In this document: piece after piece, positions 1 to 11,948 of the stretch
Layout: every line of letters starts with the position of its first letter
Numbering within the stretch: the stretch's first letter is position 1
Assembly: GCF_000003605.2 (NCBI RefSeq)
Contig: NW_003129865.1
Location: forward strand, 11,812-48,709
DNA length: 36,898 nucleotides
Direction: 5' to 3'
From: Saccoglossus kowalevskii
Taxonomy: Eukaryota; Hemichordata; Enteropneusta; Harrimaniidae
The notes under the pieces: generated by a model
Told to the model about the DNA's origin: nothing
Database searches by the model: none
The model's input: only the letters and a program-made list of their open reading frames with translations
Position numbers and translations under genes: made by a program

Positions 1-365
1 AGATCTCGCGCGCTATAATAAATACGATGCATGCGTTCTCCCGCGCAGCTGTATTGCGCATGCGTTAGGGAAAAAATCTCGGCAAAATAAAATTTCTCGG
101 CACGACTAAAAAAAAACTTCTCGGCTTATGATCAGTGTGACTGCGCGTGCGCCGTCAACAGCGTACTAGCATATTTTTTTCGGCATGGCTGAAAAATAAA
201 ATCTCGGCAATTGGTCAGAATGAATACGTTTATATACGGTCAAGAAAACCAGCTCGGAATTTGTTTGAAAATAAACTCGGCTCGGCCGATACGGAATAGT
301 AAAATCTCGGCATACAAAAATAAAATCTCGTCACAATCACATTAGTGAAATAATATTCTCGGCGA
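1..365. repeat. Degenerate TCTCGGC minisatellite-like region
   Basis: A motif of the form (A-rich)TCTCGGC recurs about ten times between roughly 75 and 365, for example near 78, 97, 119, 201, 278, 306 and 357. Several copies are preceded by AAATAAAA. Spacing is irregular, so this is a diverged or scrambled tandem repeat rather than a clean array. It touches the left window edge and may continue beyond it. No coding potential is visible. Confidence 0.55.
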
Positions 366-1190
366 TGGATCTTTCTCCGAAAAAGAAATTCCGGCTTTTA
401 TTTTCTGCTACCGGGAACAAATTAATTTTTATCGGATGTTGAAAAAAACGAAGTTTTCTCGACAAATGGTGACTGCCGTTAGTTTTGCCTTATATGTGTC
501 CTTTCAATTGAATAAAAATATTTATCGGGGGTCTCCTACGGCTTTCCATAGTGAAATCGTCGCCGAGTCACCTTAAGTGTAAATCGCGCCCTCTAGTGGC
601 AAAGCGCATATGTGACATTAACGTGGCTGAAAGCCGACCAAATTGTCGATGTCGTTTAATCTACATCTCATCACGGAAGTTTAATTTAACGGGAGTTTTC
701 ATTATATTTTGATAACAAAAGACTACACAATTAAACATATTTGTCTTCCAACTATACATTATCAATGCGATGTCACAAAAGCAATCACTAAAGTGCCTCA
801 TACAACTTGAAGAAAAGTGATTGAAACCTGTCTTTATAACGAAAATTCTTATTGAGTTTTTCATAGCAAAATTTACTGAAGAACTCCAAGAACTATCCAG
901 TGCCAACGACCGTTATTGTACTGCCACTACTAAAATGCGGTTGTCGCTGGATCTGACGCGATCTCGGTACCGTGCTTCACAATACAGCTTCAGACCTAGT
1001 ATACGGCGTAGTATGAAACACATGTGAAAATATTTATCATTGCTGGGAAAAAGCCTTGTGTTTTTTTTAAATAATACAAATTATTATACATTCCCATGAT
1101 GTATCCTTGGAAGGAAAAGATGTATGATAATAGGGTTACTACGAAGATACCGAAAAGTATGCACGAAGACGACGCGCAGCGGGGGTCGAT
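366..1190. other. Gene-free stretch
   Basis: Only short open frames occur on either strand and none resembles a known protein. The open frames around 661-1027 overlap antisense to each other, which is usual for chance ORFs in AT-rich DNA. I see no repeat structure apart from A/T runs. Confidence 0.5.
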
Positions 1191-1255
1191 GCGACGGCGT
1201 ACTGTCTATTACGAGCGACGGCGTACTGCCTATTACGAGCGACGACGTACTGTCC
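1191..1255. repeat. 24-bp tandem repeat, about 2.7 copies
   Basis: The unit GCGACGGCGTACTGTCTATTACGA-like (24 nt) is repeated at 1191-1214 and 1215-1238, with a partial third copy at 1239-1255. Copies differ by one or two substitutions. It is GC-rich compared with its surroundings. A related GGCGTACTGTCTA string recurs once at about 11190-11205. Confidence 0.8.
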
Positions 1256-4200
1256 TCATAATAAACTCATATTAATACTACGTTGCTCAAGACAAAAAAA
1301 AATACGAATCGCGAAATATTTAATTAACCAAAAACGTATTTGGGACGGGTAATGCCTTCTTTAACCAGACAGTGTCTCAAAGACAATAACTGCTAAAGAA
1401 ATCTCAGTCAATTTAATATTATTGCGAAACAACTATGTAAATTAACAGTATTACTTGACAATTGAATATCATGCAACGGCTCCCATCGCAACAAATCCTA
1501 TTTTGGTTCAGGGTCTCCTTGACAAATACATATATGTTGCGTTCAAAGTCATATTTTCCCGCAACACAAATTTCTGATGTATTGTCAGTGTTTAGTTACT
1601 TGAAGAGAATGTTACAATTGCTCTATAATTATTTACATATTTCCTACTGTTGATACTTTCATATTATTATTAAATAACTCATGCATGTGTCCGATCTTAC
1701 AGTGGTTTGCGACTCCACAAGCTATGTCAGTTATTTGTATCCCGAAGATAAACTGGCTGATAAACTGGCTTGTAAACAAAATTAACAGAAATAACCAACC
1801 GTCACCCGTTCATTGACGGACTATTTATCAAAAAGATATCAACGATGTAGATTTTATGTCACATACGTTTCTCCATCTTTATATCAAATGACGTTAAATC
1901 GTTAGTTGAGAACACCTGGACTAAAACACACAGCCATAATTGATCAATATCAAACACACTAAAACAGTTTGACCCCACCGACAAATACAGGAAACGTGCC
2001 TATCATACAATGACAACGCTAAGCAATTCTTGATGATGACAAACCCAGAAATTACAGCGATGAACCTATACCATAGGATCATAATCCTCAGCAATGTTCA
2101 GTACAAAGTGACCTGTAGCAAGACATTTTCAATTACTGATTGGTCAGCGGATAATGGTTGAGTGAATACAATTTATTTACAACCTATTTATCACTAAATC
2201 CACAACCTCCGAAAGAGCCTAACATCCAGCAGTTTTGTCCAAAATTGTTTATTGATTACAATGAATGTTCACGTGACTATACATGTTCACGTGACTATTC
2301 AATTTCACTGTGCTGTGTTATGGCAGATGAATACTTTAGCCCTAGCATTTAGTAATCCTTACATTTTGATGGTTTTTGTCATTCTTACATTTTGGACTTT
2401 TGCCAAACACAAAAGTCAATTACAGCGCCTTTTACCACCACAAATCGCTGTTACCCTAATTCTGTGCCCAACACAAACAGCCAAGTGACTGAAGACAACA
2501 CATGACACTCTGGGATGACGCCAGCAGGGCATCGAGCAGTCATTAAAGACAAAATATCAACTTTGATTTACTGATGTTTGACGTGAGTTGATACTTTCCG
2601 GTAACGATATTTGCAACTGACAGCTGATACAAGTCATTATAGTTACTTAGTCAAAAGTCAAGATGGTATAATCCTAATATTGGCTGTCAATTTATCTGGA
2701 TACGTCTACACACTGCATATTTGAGTTGGCTTTTGTGTTAGTCGTTGTCGTATTTACGTTTGTCAAAGATTGTGCTGTGGGGCTTACACTTTTAAACTAA
2801 TAACATAGCACATATTGCAACCCAGCATGATTTTATTCGGGTCAAGGATAATCCATGATCGGATGTAATTACAAAAACGTGGAATCTAATTTTTATTGAC
2901 ATATGGTAACTTTATCTTACATCAGTGACTTCAGATCACCATCATCCCGCATCACTAGTATATGCATTGCATATAAAAACACAAATGAGTGATAGCAAAT
3001 ATTTACAAGTTTCGATCATAACTAACAGCGTTCAATTCGTGCATAGTATAAATACAATTACCCCTGGTAATATAAATAATGATCTCATTCCGAATTTCGA
3101 AGAACTTGCCTGCAATTGTGTGCAAGATAATATAATATCGAATATGTTGGTGCACGTGATGTTATGCATAAGCTTATAGCACCGATAATACAGTGTCAGT
3201 TTTACAGATACTCGTCCCATATGCTGCATTTCCTTACGTAGAATAATGAAGTTGTTTAACAATAATTTCGCCTATTCAAGATTCTATAAAACTTTCAGTA
3301 GTGTAGCGAATATTAAATGGATGTAAATTTCTGATTTAATCCTATGTTTAATCCTAAAAACTGATCATACCACACTATCCACATGGAGTCGGTTTTTATG
3401 ATATTCATTTTGAATTTCTTCCTCTTGCATTGGATTCCGTTACATAACGTGACGTAATGTGTCATCAGTGATCAACCTTTGATCAGTATTAGCGATACAG
3501 CCGGCATATATGATTATGTACTCATTAGATTTAGACATGGATTTAGAGAATAGTATTCAGATTTTCCAGCGCGAATACTTCTTGGTATTTAATAGATAAA
3601 TTCGCCCAATACCAAGTAATCACAAAACTATGCAAGTAACGCATTTTTAATATATGTTAATTAGTGTATATTGGTACTAAATGTCAAAGTTCAAATTTGT
3701 GTTAAAATTGTTTTTCTGCGCACACACGCATTAGCCAAATGACACCATGCATTAAGTCTTTGTGAATATGTTTTATCAGAGTGGTAAATAAAAGAGGTGC
3801 TGGATTAGCATTGTAGCATTTAGTCACATATCCAAAAATATTGTTGAACAAAAAAAACACACGCCCGCGTTAAATTGTACAATATGCACACCCTAATATT
3901 TGCCATTTTTTATACAACGCATATGTCCAAATTGAGTGTCCGTAAAGTGATGCTATATAATGAATGAACTCACGTAAATATAATTAAAACATAATTATAA
4001 TGTTGTCCTAGGAATAATATACTTGTAAATTGTATGTATGTAATAGATGTTACGACCGATACATATTTACATATAAAAGATCACCAGAGAACAGTGTCAA
4101 CTATCACATATAACTAATCGTATATATAATGTTGTATAACATGAATTGTATCAAGTCATAAACTACAGTATAAAACTGTTTCATCAAATTCATTGCATAT

Positions 4201-6798
4201 ATGGCGCGTGACTCTGATGTGTACAATTCTTTGCGCAAACCCACGTATAGTTTTCTTTGTTTTTGTTCCACTCCCGGGTTCCATAAGGTCCCTGAGTGTA
4301 TATTGTGATATTTTTTAGCAACGAATGCGCATCAGAATAGACCAGTCGTGGTAATTTCGTGTAGGACGAAGATTTAAAAGAAATGTTATGAAAAATTACC
4401 AAGGCTGGGTCAGTCTAACATTAAGAGTAGTTATTGTATTGTTATATTAATTGTTATATTATTATGTTAATCGTTTTACTGTCGATGTATAATCACACTG
4501 TAGTACTCACTCAACTCAAGATTCATATCATATCAATATTTTGCCAAGGCCATGTCAAGTTGACGTATTTGACATACCGGTTTTCCTCCCGGGGTGTGTT
4601 TGTGTTTTGAGCCAGATAACTGAAAACCCCGCTATGTGTTCAAATATAATGATATATATAAGAGCTAATTATCTATGACATGAACAGTCTTCCAACTATT
4701 TCCACGTCCTAATCACCAGACACGCACATTTTCTGATTGGGTTTATTATACCGATTGTAAAAGGCAATATGCTTTTATTGACAAGAACATTTCAAATAAT
4801 CATGTATATTGCAAACTGATTTAGGCACAGTTTGAAACAGTATAAGCTGCGTTCTATTGCTGCACGTCTGTATGTTCATGCTCATAAGCTCATATGTGTA
4901 TTCACTGGCTTGAAAGATTTGAATATTGAAAATTTGAATGGGCCATGATTACAAATAAACACATTAGAAGAATGCATTCGCATACGGATTTGCAATAAAC
5001 TAATGCAACGGGATTAACACCTATGTTTGGATTCATTATAGTTCACTGCAGTAACGGGAGCGATGCGTTGTCTTCTACGAGTCATTGTACCCGTCGCTAT
5101 TTTCTACACATTCATAACAGTTATGAAACACAATTTTGACACAATGTAAAAGTCACGAAATTGTTGTATTATCCAATATGAGTATTGACAAATTGCACAA
5201 GCATTCGAAACTTAGACTTACACTTTAACTGAATGTTATTAAAACAAAAATTATTGTAAATTCGTGCATCTGTTTGCCGCTGCTGACAGACACAAGTGAG
5301 GCAGAAATCTACTATACAGCGCGGTTGCCGCTCCAATATTTAATAGTTTTGATTTCAATTGTAGCATTATTTTTATAGGAACCAGTTACATTGCAGCCGT
5401 GTTCTCTTTCCTTACATAGTGATAATAGTAACACTTGAAACGCTCACACAAGCAATAATTAGCATGCAAAACATTGCTTGGTACTCTATAATGTCATAGT
5501 AATAAAATCACTTGCTTACCTGTGTCATGTTTCATTATAAAACATATCGCAAAAAGTTGCACAACGGAAGCACTGTACAAAGCCATAGCTTGACCTGAGA
5601 GTGTAGAAGTGAGCGGTGAATTCAATTGAGCGGCTGGGCACGGACTGAGTTGTTTATCATTGTGTGTAATTAGGGAATGTAATACAAGGCGGGTTTTCCC
5701 AGCAGGCGTCCACTTGTTTGACCGTACACCTAATGAGCTTGAACTTCAAAGATAACCTGGAACACATTACGCTGACACTGGTTACTTGACCTTGATTATT
5801 TGGAACGAGTCTTATATTGTAGTGGAATTATTAAAATGCGGAGTACATGCATGTGTATATAATGATCGTGTTTATTCATTATTATGATTGGACATCGTAT
5901 GCCCTAACCCATAGATTTCGTCCACACAATCGCGTTACGTTATTTAATGTATATAAGTTATTTTATTAGGTATTTGAAGACTCCGCGCCATGGCATTCCG
6001 AACGTGTTAATGAAAATATGCGACATGGACGCTCGCCAACAGTTCATATGTACTCCAGGCTCAGCGGCCTTCGTAACAGTGACAGCAAACCACTAATAAC
6101 GTAGCGTGGAATGTCTGAATATCTTAACGCTTCAAATATACTCATTGTATTATAATTATGGTTATTAAACTAGAATACCGCAACGACTACACAGTTGCAT
6201 TGCGCATTTATCTGTCTTTGTATACATTATAGTAATCTCGTAGTTACGCCTCGAGAACACCGCATAATGACGAGAATGGCTGATATTATCAAGAAAACAA
6301 ACAGGCAGACGCCTTTAATTATACGAAATTGCCTGAACCCTAAATAAAGGTACATCCTTACTAATCACGATACATACTCTTGTCAAACAATGCAAAATGG
6401 ACACCAGGCGATACACGGCTTAAATAGTCTCATATTGCTGGTGTGGGCCACTATATGCAGGTTGAGCTAATACTGTGTGAATAGTTGGCACATTAAAACT
6501 GTGTAGGCTAACATACTTGCTTTCATCCGAGCGCCGTAATGTCAATTCCAAACAGCCTGTATATATTCTTAATATATCAAACGTTTCAGAAAGTAATTTT
6601 GTTCAAACAACGTATTACTACTATTTATTATATTATTGTGAACATTGTCACTTTTTGCTTGAATGCCCAATTTATTAATAGTTAGACACATCACACGATA
6701 TTACGTTAACCCTTCTGTTATGCATACATTTAGTAAGCTTCTTTCCTTCAGAAAACAAGCAACAGTGAACAATCTTGAAACATTTAATTTCTTTGTTA
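1256..6798. other. Gene-free AT-rich stretch
   Basis: No open frame here has a recognisable domain, and splice-like ORF ends with conserved protein content were not seen. Small structures noted: a near-perfect duplication of TGTTCACGTGACTAT at about 2264-2300, and a 9-nt inverted repeat (CTTGGTATT/AATACCAAG) at about 3579-3617. The rest looks like ordinary intergenic or intronic DNA. Distant exons of a gene lying outside the window cannot be excluded. Confidence 0.5.
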
Positions 6799-6963
6799 TT
6801 AAAGCGGGAGGGTCGTCACCTGCGCACGCGCGGGAATTCAGTTCCTAGCGATAATAACAACACACGCTAAACACGCAAAGGCTCATGGGTATACGTTTGT
6901 TTGTAAACAATGATACGCTATGATCAACTGACGCATGCGGAGGTGACGACTCCCCCGCTTTAA
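6799..6963. mobile_element. TTAA-flanked MITE, copy A
   Basis: A 157-bp element (6803-6959) lies between two TTAA tetranucleotides (6799-6802, 6960-6963). Its ends are inverted repeats: left AGCGGGAGGGTCGTCACCTG, right (reverse complement) AGCGGGGGAGTCGTCACCTC. The interior carries CACGCTAAACACGCAAAG and CTCATGGGTA strings, which are shared with the copy at 30504-30630. There is no coding capacity. TTAA duplication is typical of piggyBac-type transposition, but the terminal bases are not the classical piggyBac CCC, so superfamily assignment is inference. Confidence 0.7.
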
Positions 6964-8034
6964 ATTAGGATCTTTGACTCGAGGCCTAAATATCTGTGTT
7001 CAAATGCTCTGTATTGTCCTCGTTTATTCGTATATGTATTGGTTTATTTTAAACATTTATGGTGTATTTTGGCTGGTGACCTTTGATTCTGAAATGAATT
7101 ACATACGTACATAAGAATGTGTAGTGACAAATTGTATGGTTTGTAGACTATCAAAACATCTGTTTTTATTCAGTTGCTTGCTTTGTCGCTGCATCTTGGA
7201 ATGTGTCACACCGTTGTCCATAGTTCAGTGTCCTGGTCATGAAGATCATATTAGGTGAGTGATAGTGTAAAACACCTAAATGTGACATTATGAATGTGTC
7301 TTACTCCGAGTCGCACAGAACGGTCGAATGTTAGGTTCGCGTACGTTTTGAAAGTGTATTTTGTCAGTTATGGAAGAATGCATAAAACATGAACCGTTGG
7401 AATAACTTTAGGTGAGACGGCCAGTGTTGGATTTTAAACATTATTCTGAAGAACGATTATAATATCACACATGACTGTAGTGGGGAAAAACCAGGGATAA
7501 CAAATAAAGGCTGATGTCTGCGATCTGTCACAGATACCAACGCGTCAGTAGAGAGTGGGACTTGTAATGAGAAACAAGTAGATGTTCTGCGAAGTAGGCA
7601 TACGCCAAGTCAGCCACCCTAAAATATTATGAGTGTTAATGATGGTTATACAATGTAGACTAAAAATGTGGTGTTTACATATATAAACACACAATAACGT
7701 ATTGCGATTGCCGACGCACACCACGAACTGAAAGATTCAGCAATCCATAGTCCCTCTATAGATAGAAGGTCTGTGAGCAATCAGACGCTTTACAACTCGC
7801 ATATCGCTGAACTGAGGTTAATTTACATAAATCAAAATGTCTAATCTTTGATAGTGGGCCTCTGAGTTTAACAACAAACACTTCGGTTTGATGTGTACGC
7901 GTCGGATAACCCGTTATTTAACTATGGTATCACTAGTTTCCATAATCGATGTCACCAGTTTTGATACATTTTCACCAAATCCCACCGTGGTTGCTGTGCG
8001 TGTAAAGTAACGTAATTGTGGCTAATATTTAAAA
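6964..8034. other. Mostly featureless stretch with one exon-like site
   Basis: No recognisable protein is encoded. At 7239-7254 an ATG opens a five-codon frame (MKIIL) that ends directly at a good donor (GTGAGT, 7255-7260), as in a first coding exon of a secreted protein. No matching downstream exon was found, so this may be chance. The remainder is AT-rich with scattered stops. Confidence 0.3.
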
Positions 8035-8910
8035 CACCAATTAAAGGTTGGACCCAAGAAATCCATCGAAATTGACCACATGCACCCGAAACTTGTTAAA
8101 AAAACTCTGCAAACATCACCGCCCGCCCCTTGCCCACATTATCAATTGTTCGCTGAGCAAGGCATTTACTGTGATTCATTAAATTAAAAATGCTAACATC
8201 ATTCCAATATACAGAAAGGAAGACAAATAACTACCTTGAAAGAAAATTTCCATCTTCCTTTTTTTGAGAAAAAAACATTCAATCAATTATTAACAAGCAA
8301 TTCATTAATTGGATAAAAACAACATTTTATCAAAAACACAATTCGGATTCCGCAAACAAATAGTACCAAGATTGCTCTGGCTGACCTGGTCTCTGGGCCA
8401 TGGATTTCTTACTTTTAGTATTTTTATTGATTTCAGAAAAGCCCTGAGACCATCAAATACTTCTTCATAAATTAGAACACTATGACATCCGAGGGCTCCC
8501 TCTATAGTTGTTAAAAGCTACCATTCTAATCGTAAGCAAAGTGACCATATCAATAACATTCAATTCACCTTTACAGAAATCAAATGTGGTATCCCACAAT
8601 GACCAATTCCAGACCCAATCATATATATATATAGTTAACTCAACAAACGCATTTGACTTTATGATCTTTGCTTTGATGATACCAATCTATTTAAATTTAT
8701 CAAAAATAATCCAATTAATCTTAAACACATAACTGGTGGTTTCAGAGAATTTTTCGAATGGTGATAAACTAAGTTAATTAAACGATTTATACCGATTAAA
8801 CTAATTGCATGGTTATTAAAACACAAACAAATCAGTCGATCTGGAGGGCATCTTAATGCGCCACCCATAGAGGGCGTTTCATCAGCTAACTATTTGGGGT
8901 TTCTATCGAT
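8035..8910 (+). pseudogene. Decayed LINE reverse-transcriptase domain
   Basis: Translating across several frameshifts gives consecutive motifs of a non-LTR retrotransposon reverse transcriptase in the right order. They are: HPKLVKKT (about 8085-8107); ANIIPIYRKEDK-like (about 8193-8230); QFGFRK (about 8340-8360); VFLLIS/IDFRKAL (about 8420-8450); HKLEHYDIRGLPL (about 8468-8505); CGIPQ (about 8585-8600); and STNAFDF (about 8643-8663). The catalytic FADDTNL box at about 8668-8690 is interrupted by inserted bases that turn it into FALMIPIY. A thumb-like PIEGVSSANYLGFL follows at about 8863-8905. There are many stops and indels, so it is dead. Endonuclease and 3' end are missing. The right end abuts the repeat starting at 8913. 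The motif style is CR1/L2/jockey-like; the clade is inference. Confidence 0.8.
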
Positions 8911-8912
8911 CA

Positions 8913-9169
8913 TTTATCATACAATTACAATCAAAAATGTGTACACAATTGGAAACGCAGATATGGTCTGCCATAAGAAACTTGCTTCATTTCGCGCCTG
9001 TATACCAATAATATACGTATTAAAACAAACAGTAATAATTAAAATAGTTATCATCGTTTAAATCACTTGACTCAGTGAGGTTATTATCAGATTACAATTG
9101 CATAGTAGTGATGAGCATTTTGGTTGCAACGAGCTTTAAATGTCAGTCGTGAAATTACGCCGGCTTTGA
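8913..9169 (+). repeat. Unnamed interspersed repeat, copy 1
   Basis: This 257-bp sequence, beginning TTTATCATACAATTACAAT and ending ACGCCGGCTTTGA, matches 11590-11810 in the same orientation with few substitutions. It has an extra block of about 36 nt in the middle. No terminal inverted repeat or target duplication is evident and nothing is encoded. It directly follows the broken LINE at 8910, which suggests it inserted into or truncated that element. Confidence 0.8.
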
Positions 9170-9455
9170 AGTATTGAAGTTTATAATACTAATAAAAAAC
9201 AAATTTGTGTGTATATCTGTAGTTTGCAGTCCTAGATAACTTAGATGTACCAAATTTAAATATGATAAACGGTAATTGAGATACCCGGCGCGAATCGTCT
9301 ATTTTTTCGAAAATTAGGTTATTATTATATCAACCCCATCCTCATACATGTACCGAATTTTCAATGAAAGTGGTATTATTCATGGATGCTAACCCCAAAT
9401 TTACAACGTACATACATAAATACGGGCGAGGTAATCCCAGACCCAGTGTGATTAA
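9170..9455. other. Short AT-rich spacer
   Basis: There is no gene or repeat I can define between the interspersed repeat and the TTAA-flanked element that starts at 9456. Confidence 0.4.
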
Positions 9456-10561
9456 GGTAGCGGGACTATTATTTGCATACTTGTTTTCATCTTCAAATTG
9501 TGACCAAATGACTACAAATACCCCCTAGAAAGTATATATTTTTGGAATCACCAGACTTCAAGCTGTTCAAAGGTGTGTTTGCCATGCCCGTATCTGCATT
9601 CTAGGATGCGTTACTTAATCAAAAGTGAAAAATTACTTTTTTTGGAAAAAACATAATTACGCATTTATGCTGGTGATAAGAAGTTTTTTTTCCACTTTTC
9701 CTAGTTGTTTAATAGTCTGGTAAATTGAATGTGTCTGGTCAGTTTTATTCAAGCAACGAGTTTTGAAAAGTAGTGTCCTGAATTTTAATTACTGTTTAGT
9801 CGCATTGCCCCCAACTCAAACCACAACACATTAGTAAATAGTCCATGAAATAGTTTGTCTGGACACATTTAAGTTCCTCTCATTGTCACCTTAAAGCTGT
9901 GAAAATTTGTTGTCAATCCGACGACAATAAGTATTCGTTATTTTTTGTTAAGACCTTGTATTTTGAAAAAAATAAACTCCTAAAAAACGTCCATGAAGTC
10001 ACAGCAAAGATTTTCAAGCTTGTTTATCGGCACGATTGATTTGTTTTCCCATCAAGGTCTGTTTTAACATGTGTAGGGGCATCCAAATGTGTAAGGCTAT
10101 TGGAAACCAACAAATAAAGGAATGGGATAGCTATAATTCGATAAAATCGGCAGATGAAAACACCAAAATCAATGATTTTTTCAGTGGCTGTGTGACCTTG
10201 TGTCTGACACATTTATATGCAAATGACTAATCTGTGAAATAAACAGGGGCGGAGACAAACCACTCGAATGTTTGGAAACACTCATTGTGTGTCAGATAGC
10301 TACTGATAATACATCCTAACATTGCTTTGTCTTGAGTTAATCTTTGAAACTTATAGACACACAGATTAAACCTGTGTTGTTGATTTTGGAAATCACTACT
10401 GAAGCTGCCTTGCTTCCCTTCAGAAAATCTACATTTTAACCAACTTACATGACATTCTAGGTTATGTTGACTTTATCAGATGAAAGTTTATAGTGCATTT
10501 CATCAATTAATAAATAAATGTGAAAATCGTAATTTTCAACACACATAATAGTCTCGCTACC
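9456..10561 (+). mobile_element. TTAA-flanked non-autonomous DNA transposon, 1.1 kb
   Basis: The element is bounded by TTAA at 9452-9455 and 10562-10565. It has short inverted ends: left GGTAGCGGGACTATTATT, right (reverse complement) GGTAGCGAGACTATTATG, about 17 nt with few mismatches. The first 448 nt (9456-9903) are repeated almost exactly at 10566-11019. It has no transposase; the longest open frames (around 10024-10230) overlap on opposite strands and look spurious. TTAA flanks suggest piggyBac-type mobilisation (known for that superfamily); this assignment is inference. Confidence 0.65.
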
Positions 10562-10565
10562 TTAA

Positions 10566-11019
10566 GGTAGCGGGACTATTATTGACATACTTGTTTTCAT
10601 CTTCTGATTGTGACTAAATGACAACAAACAGACCTAGGAAAGTATATATTTTTGGAATCGCCAGACTTCAAATTTTTTCAAAGGTGTGTTTGCCATGCCC
10701 GTATCTGCATTCTACGGTGCGTTACTCAATCAAAAGTGAAAAATTACTTTTTCTGTAAAAAAAAAAATAATTACGCATTTATGCTGGTGATAGGAAGTTT
10801 TTTTTTTTCACTTTTCCTAGTTGTTTAATAGTCTGGTAAATTGAATGGGTCTGGTCAGTTTTATTCAAGCAACAAGTTTTGAAAAGTAGTGTCCTGAATT
10901 TTAATTACTGTTTAGTCGCATTGCCCCCAACTCAAACCACAACACATTGGTAAATAGTCCATGAAATAGTTTGTCTGGACACATTTAAGTTCCTCTCATT
11001 GTCACCTTAAAGCTGTGAA
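10566..11019 (+). mobile_element. Truncated sister copy of the TTAA-flanked element
   Basis: This copy starts with GGTAGCGGGACTATTATT immediately after the TTAA (10562-10565) that ends the copy at 9456-10561, so the two share one TTAA. Similarity to 9456-9903 runs through a conserved poly-T/A block and the string CTCATTGTCACCTTAAAGC. It stops abruptly at 11019, where unrelated sequence begins. The missing right end means it is 3'-truncated or that the element was disrupted. Confidence 0.7.
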
Positions 11020-11280
11020 TCCAACAATAGCAACAGCGCCCTCTACAGAAAACTAACCAGAATACTAGTTTGTTAATTTGTTGCTAGGCTCACTAAGTCA
11101 GTCAGTTCAAATGCACGCAAACATTTATTCAGCTGTATTTTTCAGCACACAGCCTACATGTATATGTGGTATATTGCGTTCAATTTATGTACGGCGTACT
11201 GTCTAGGTAAAAAAATCCTCAAAATGAAAAAGACGATGAGTACAAGAAACTGATGTCATCCTCACGCGCTCAATTACGTT

Positions 11281-11445
11281 AACCAAAGGGGGTCAAGACT
11301 GAGCTTTTTCATTGACCATACATAAATTTGCATGTGCATACACAATTTAATTTCATTTGCATTTACATTGAGATTTTTATTAAATTGCGATGTTGACTTT
11401 GATCAAAATTTTATTTTTGGCTTGCATTGAAATTTTGGCTTGAAA
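11281..11445 (-). repeat. TCAAAATTTCAATGCAA-type repeat, inverted copy
   Basis: Read on the minus strand, this block contains repeated strings of the type AAAATTTCAATGCAAG followed by a stretch like TGTATGGTCAATGAAAAAG and TTGACCC. The same order occurs on the plus strand at 15943-16115, so these are two copies of one dispersed repeat in opposite orientation. Each copy is internally a degenerate array of roughly 20-nt units. Confidence 0.6.
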
Positions 11446-11589
11446 GGAGCCTGAGGGTAACGGCAATTATTTACAAAAAATATCACGTTTTCGCATTTTA
11501 AGCGAAATTACATTTTGATTAACGTTTTGATCATGATGAAACATTAGTTTTAGTTTTAGTGTTTTATTTTAATTTAGGCAATGTTTTGT

Positions 11590-11810
11590 TTTATCATACA
11601 ATTACAATAGAAAATGTGTACACAATTGGAAACGCAGATATGGTCTGCCAAAAGAAACTTGGTTCATTTCGCGCCTGTATATAATTAAAATAATTATCAT
11701 CGTTTAAATCATTCGGTGAGGTAATTATCAGACTACAATTGCATAGTACCGATGAGCATTTTGGTGGCAACGAGCTTTAAATGTCAATCATGAAGTTACG
11801 CCGGCTTTGA
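11590..11810 (+). repeat. Unnamed interspersed repeat, copy 2
   Basis: This 221-bp copy of the repeat at 8913-9169 has the same orientation and shares both ends (TTTATCATACAATTACAAT and CCGGCTTTGA). It lacks an internal block of about 36 nt. It ends 34 bp before a CCAAT box and TATA-like sequence (11844-11869), so it lies just upstream of the candidate promoter there. Confidence 0.8.
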
Positions 11811-11843
11811 TTGACTGGTGCTGAGCAGAGTGGCTAAATAGCA

Positions 11844-11948
11844 GCCAATCAAAAGAAGTTGTTATAAATGAGCAAGCTTTTATTCGGTGGTTCGGCGATG
11901 GTGTAATAAAGATCGCGTTCAAGCAGCGAACGTCAAGTATTAAAATGG
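11844..11948 (+). promoter_or_regulatory. Candidate promoter and tiny ATG first exon
   Basis: A CCAAT box (11844-11848) and a TATA-like TATAAAT (11863-11869) precede a short leader. The leader contains ATG at 11945-11947 in an AAAATGG context. One base later there is a consensus donor GTAAGC at 11949, so the exon would encode only Met plus the first base of the next codon. Real first exons of this form exist. Here no convincing second exon was found, although hAT-derived coding sequence lies about 1 kb downstream on the same strand (12918-13166). Promoter function and any link to that fragment are inference. Confidence 0.35.

Noticed and set aside
10024-10230. Overlapping opposite-strand frames inside the TTAA-flanked element
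   Set aside because: Short, mutually antisense and without transposase motifs.
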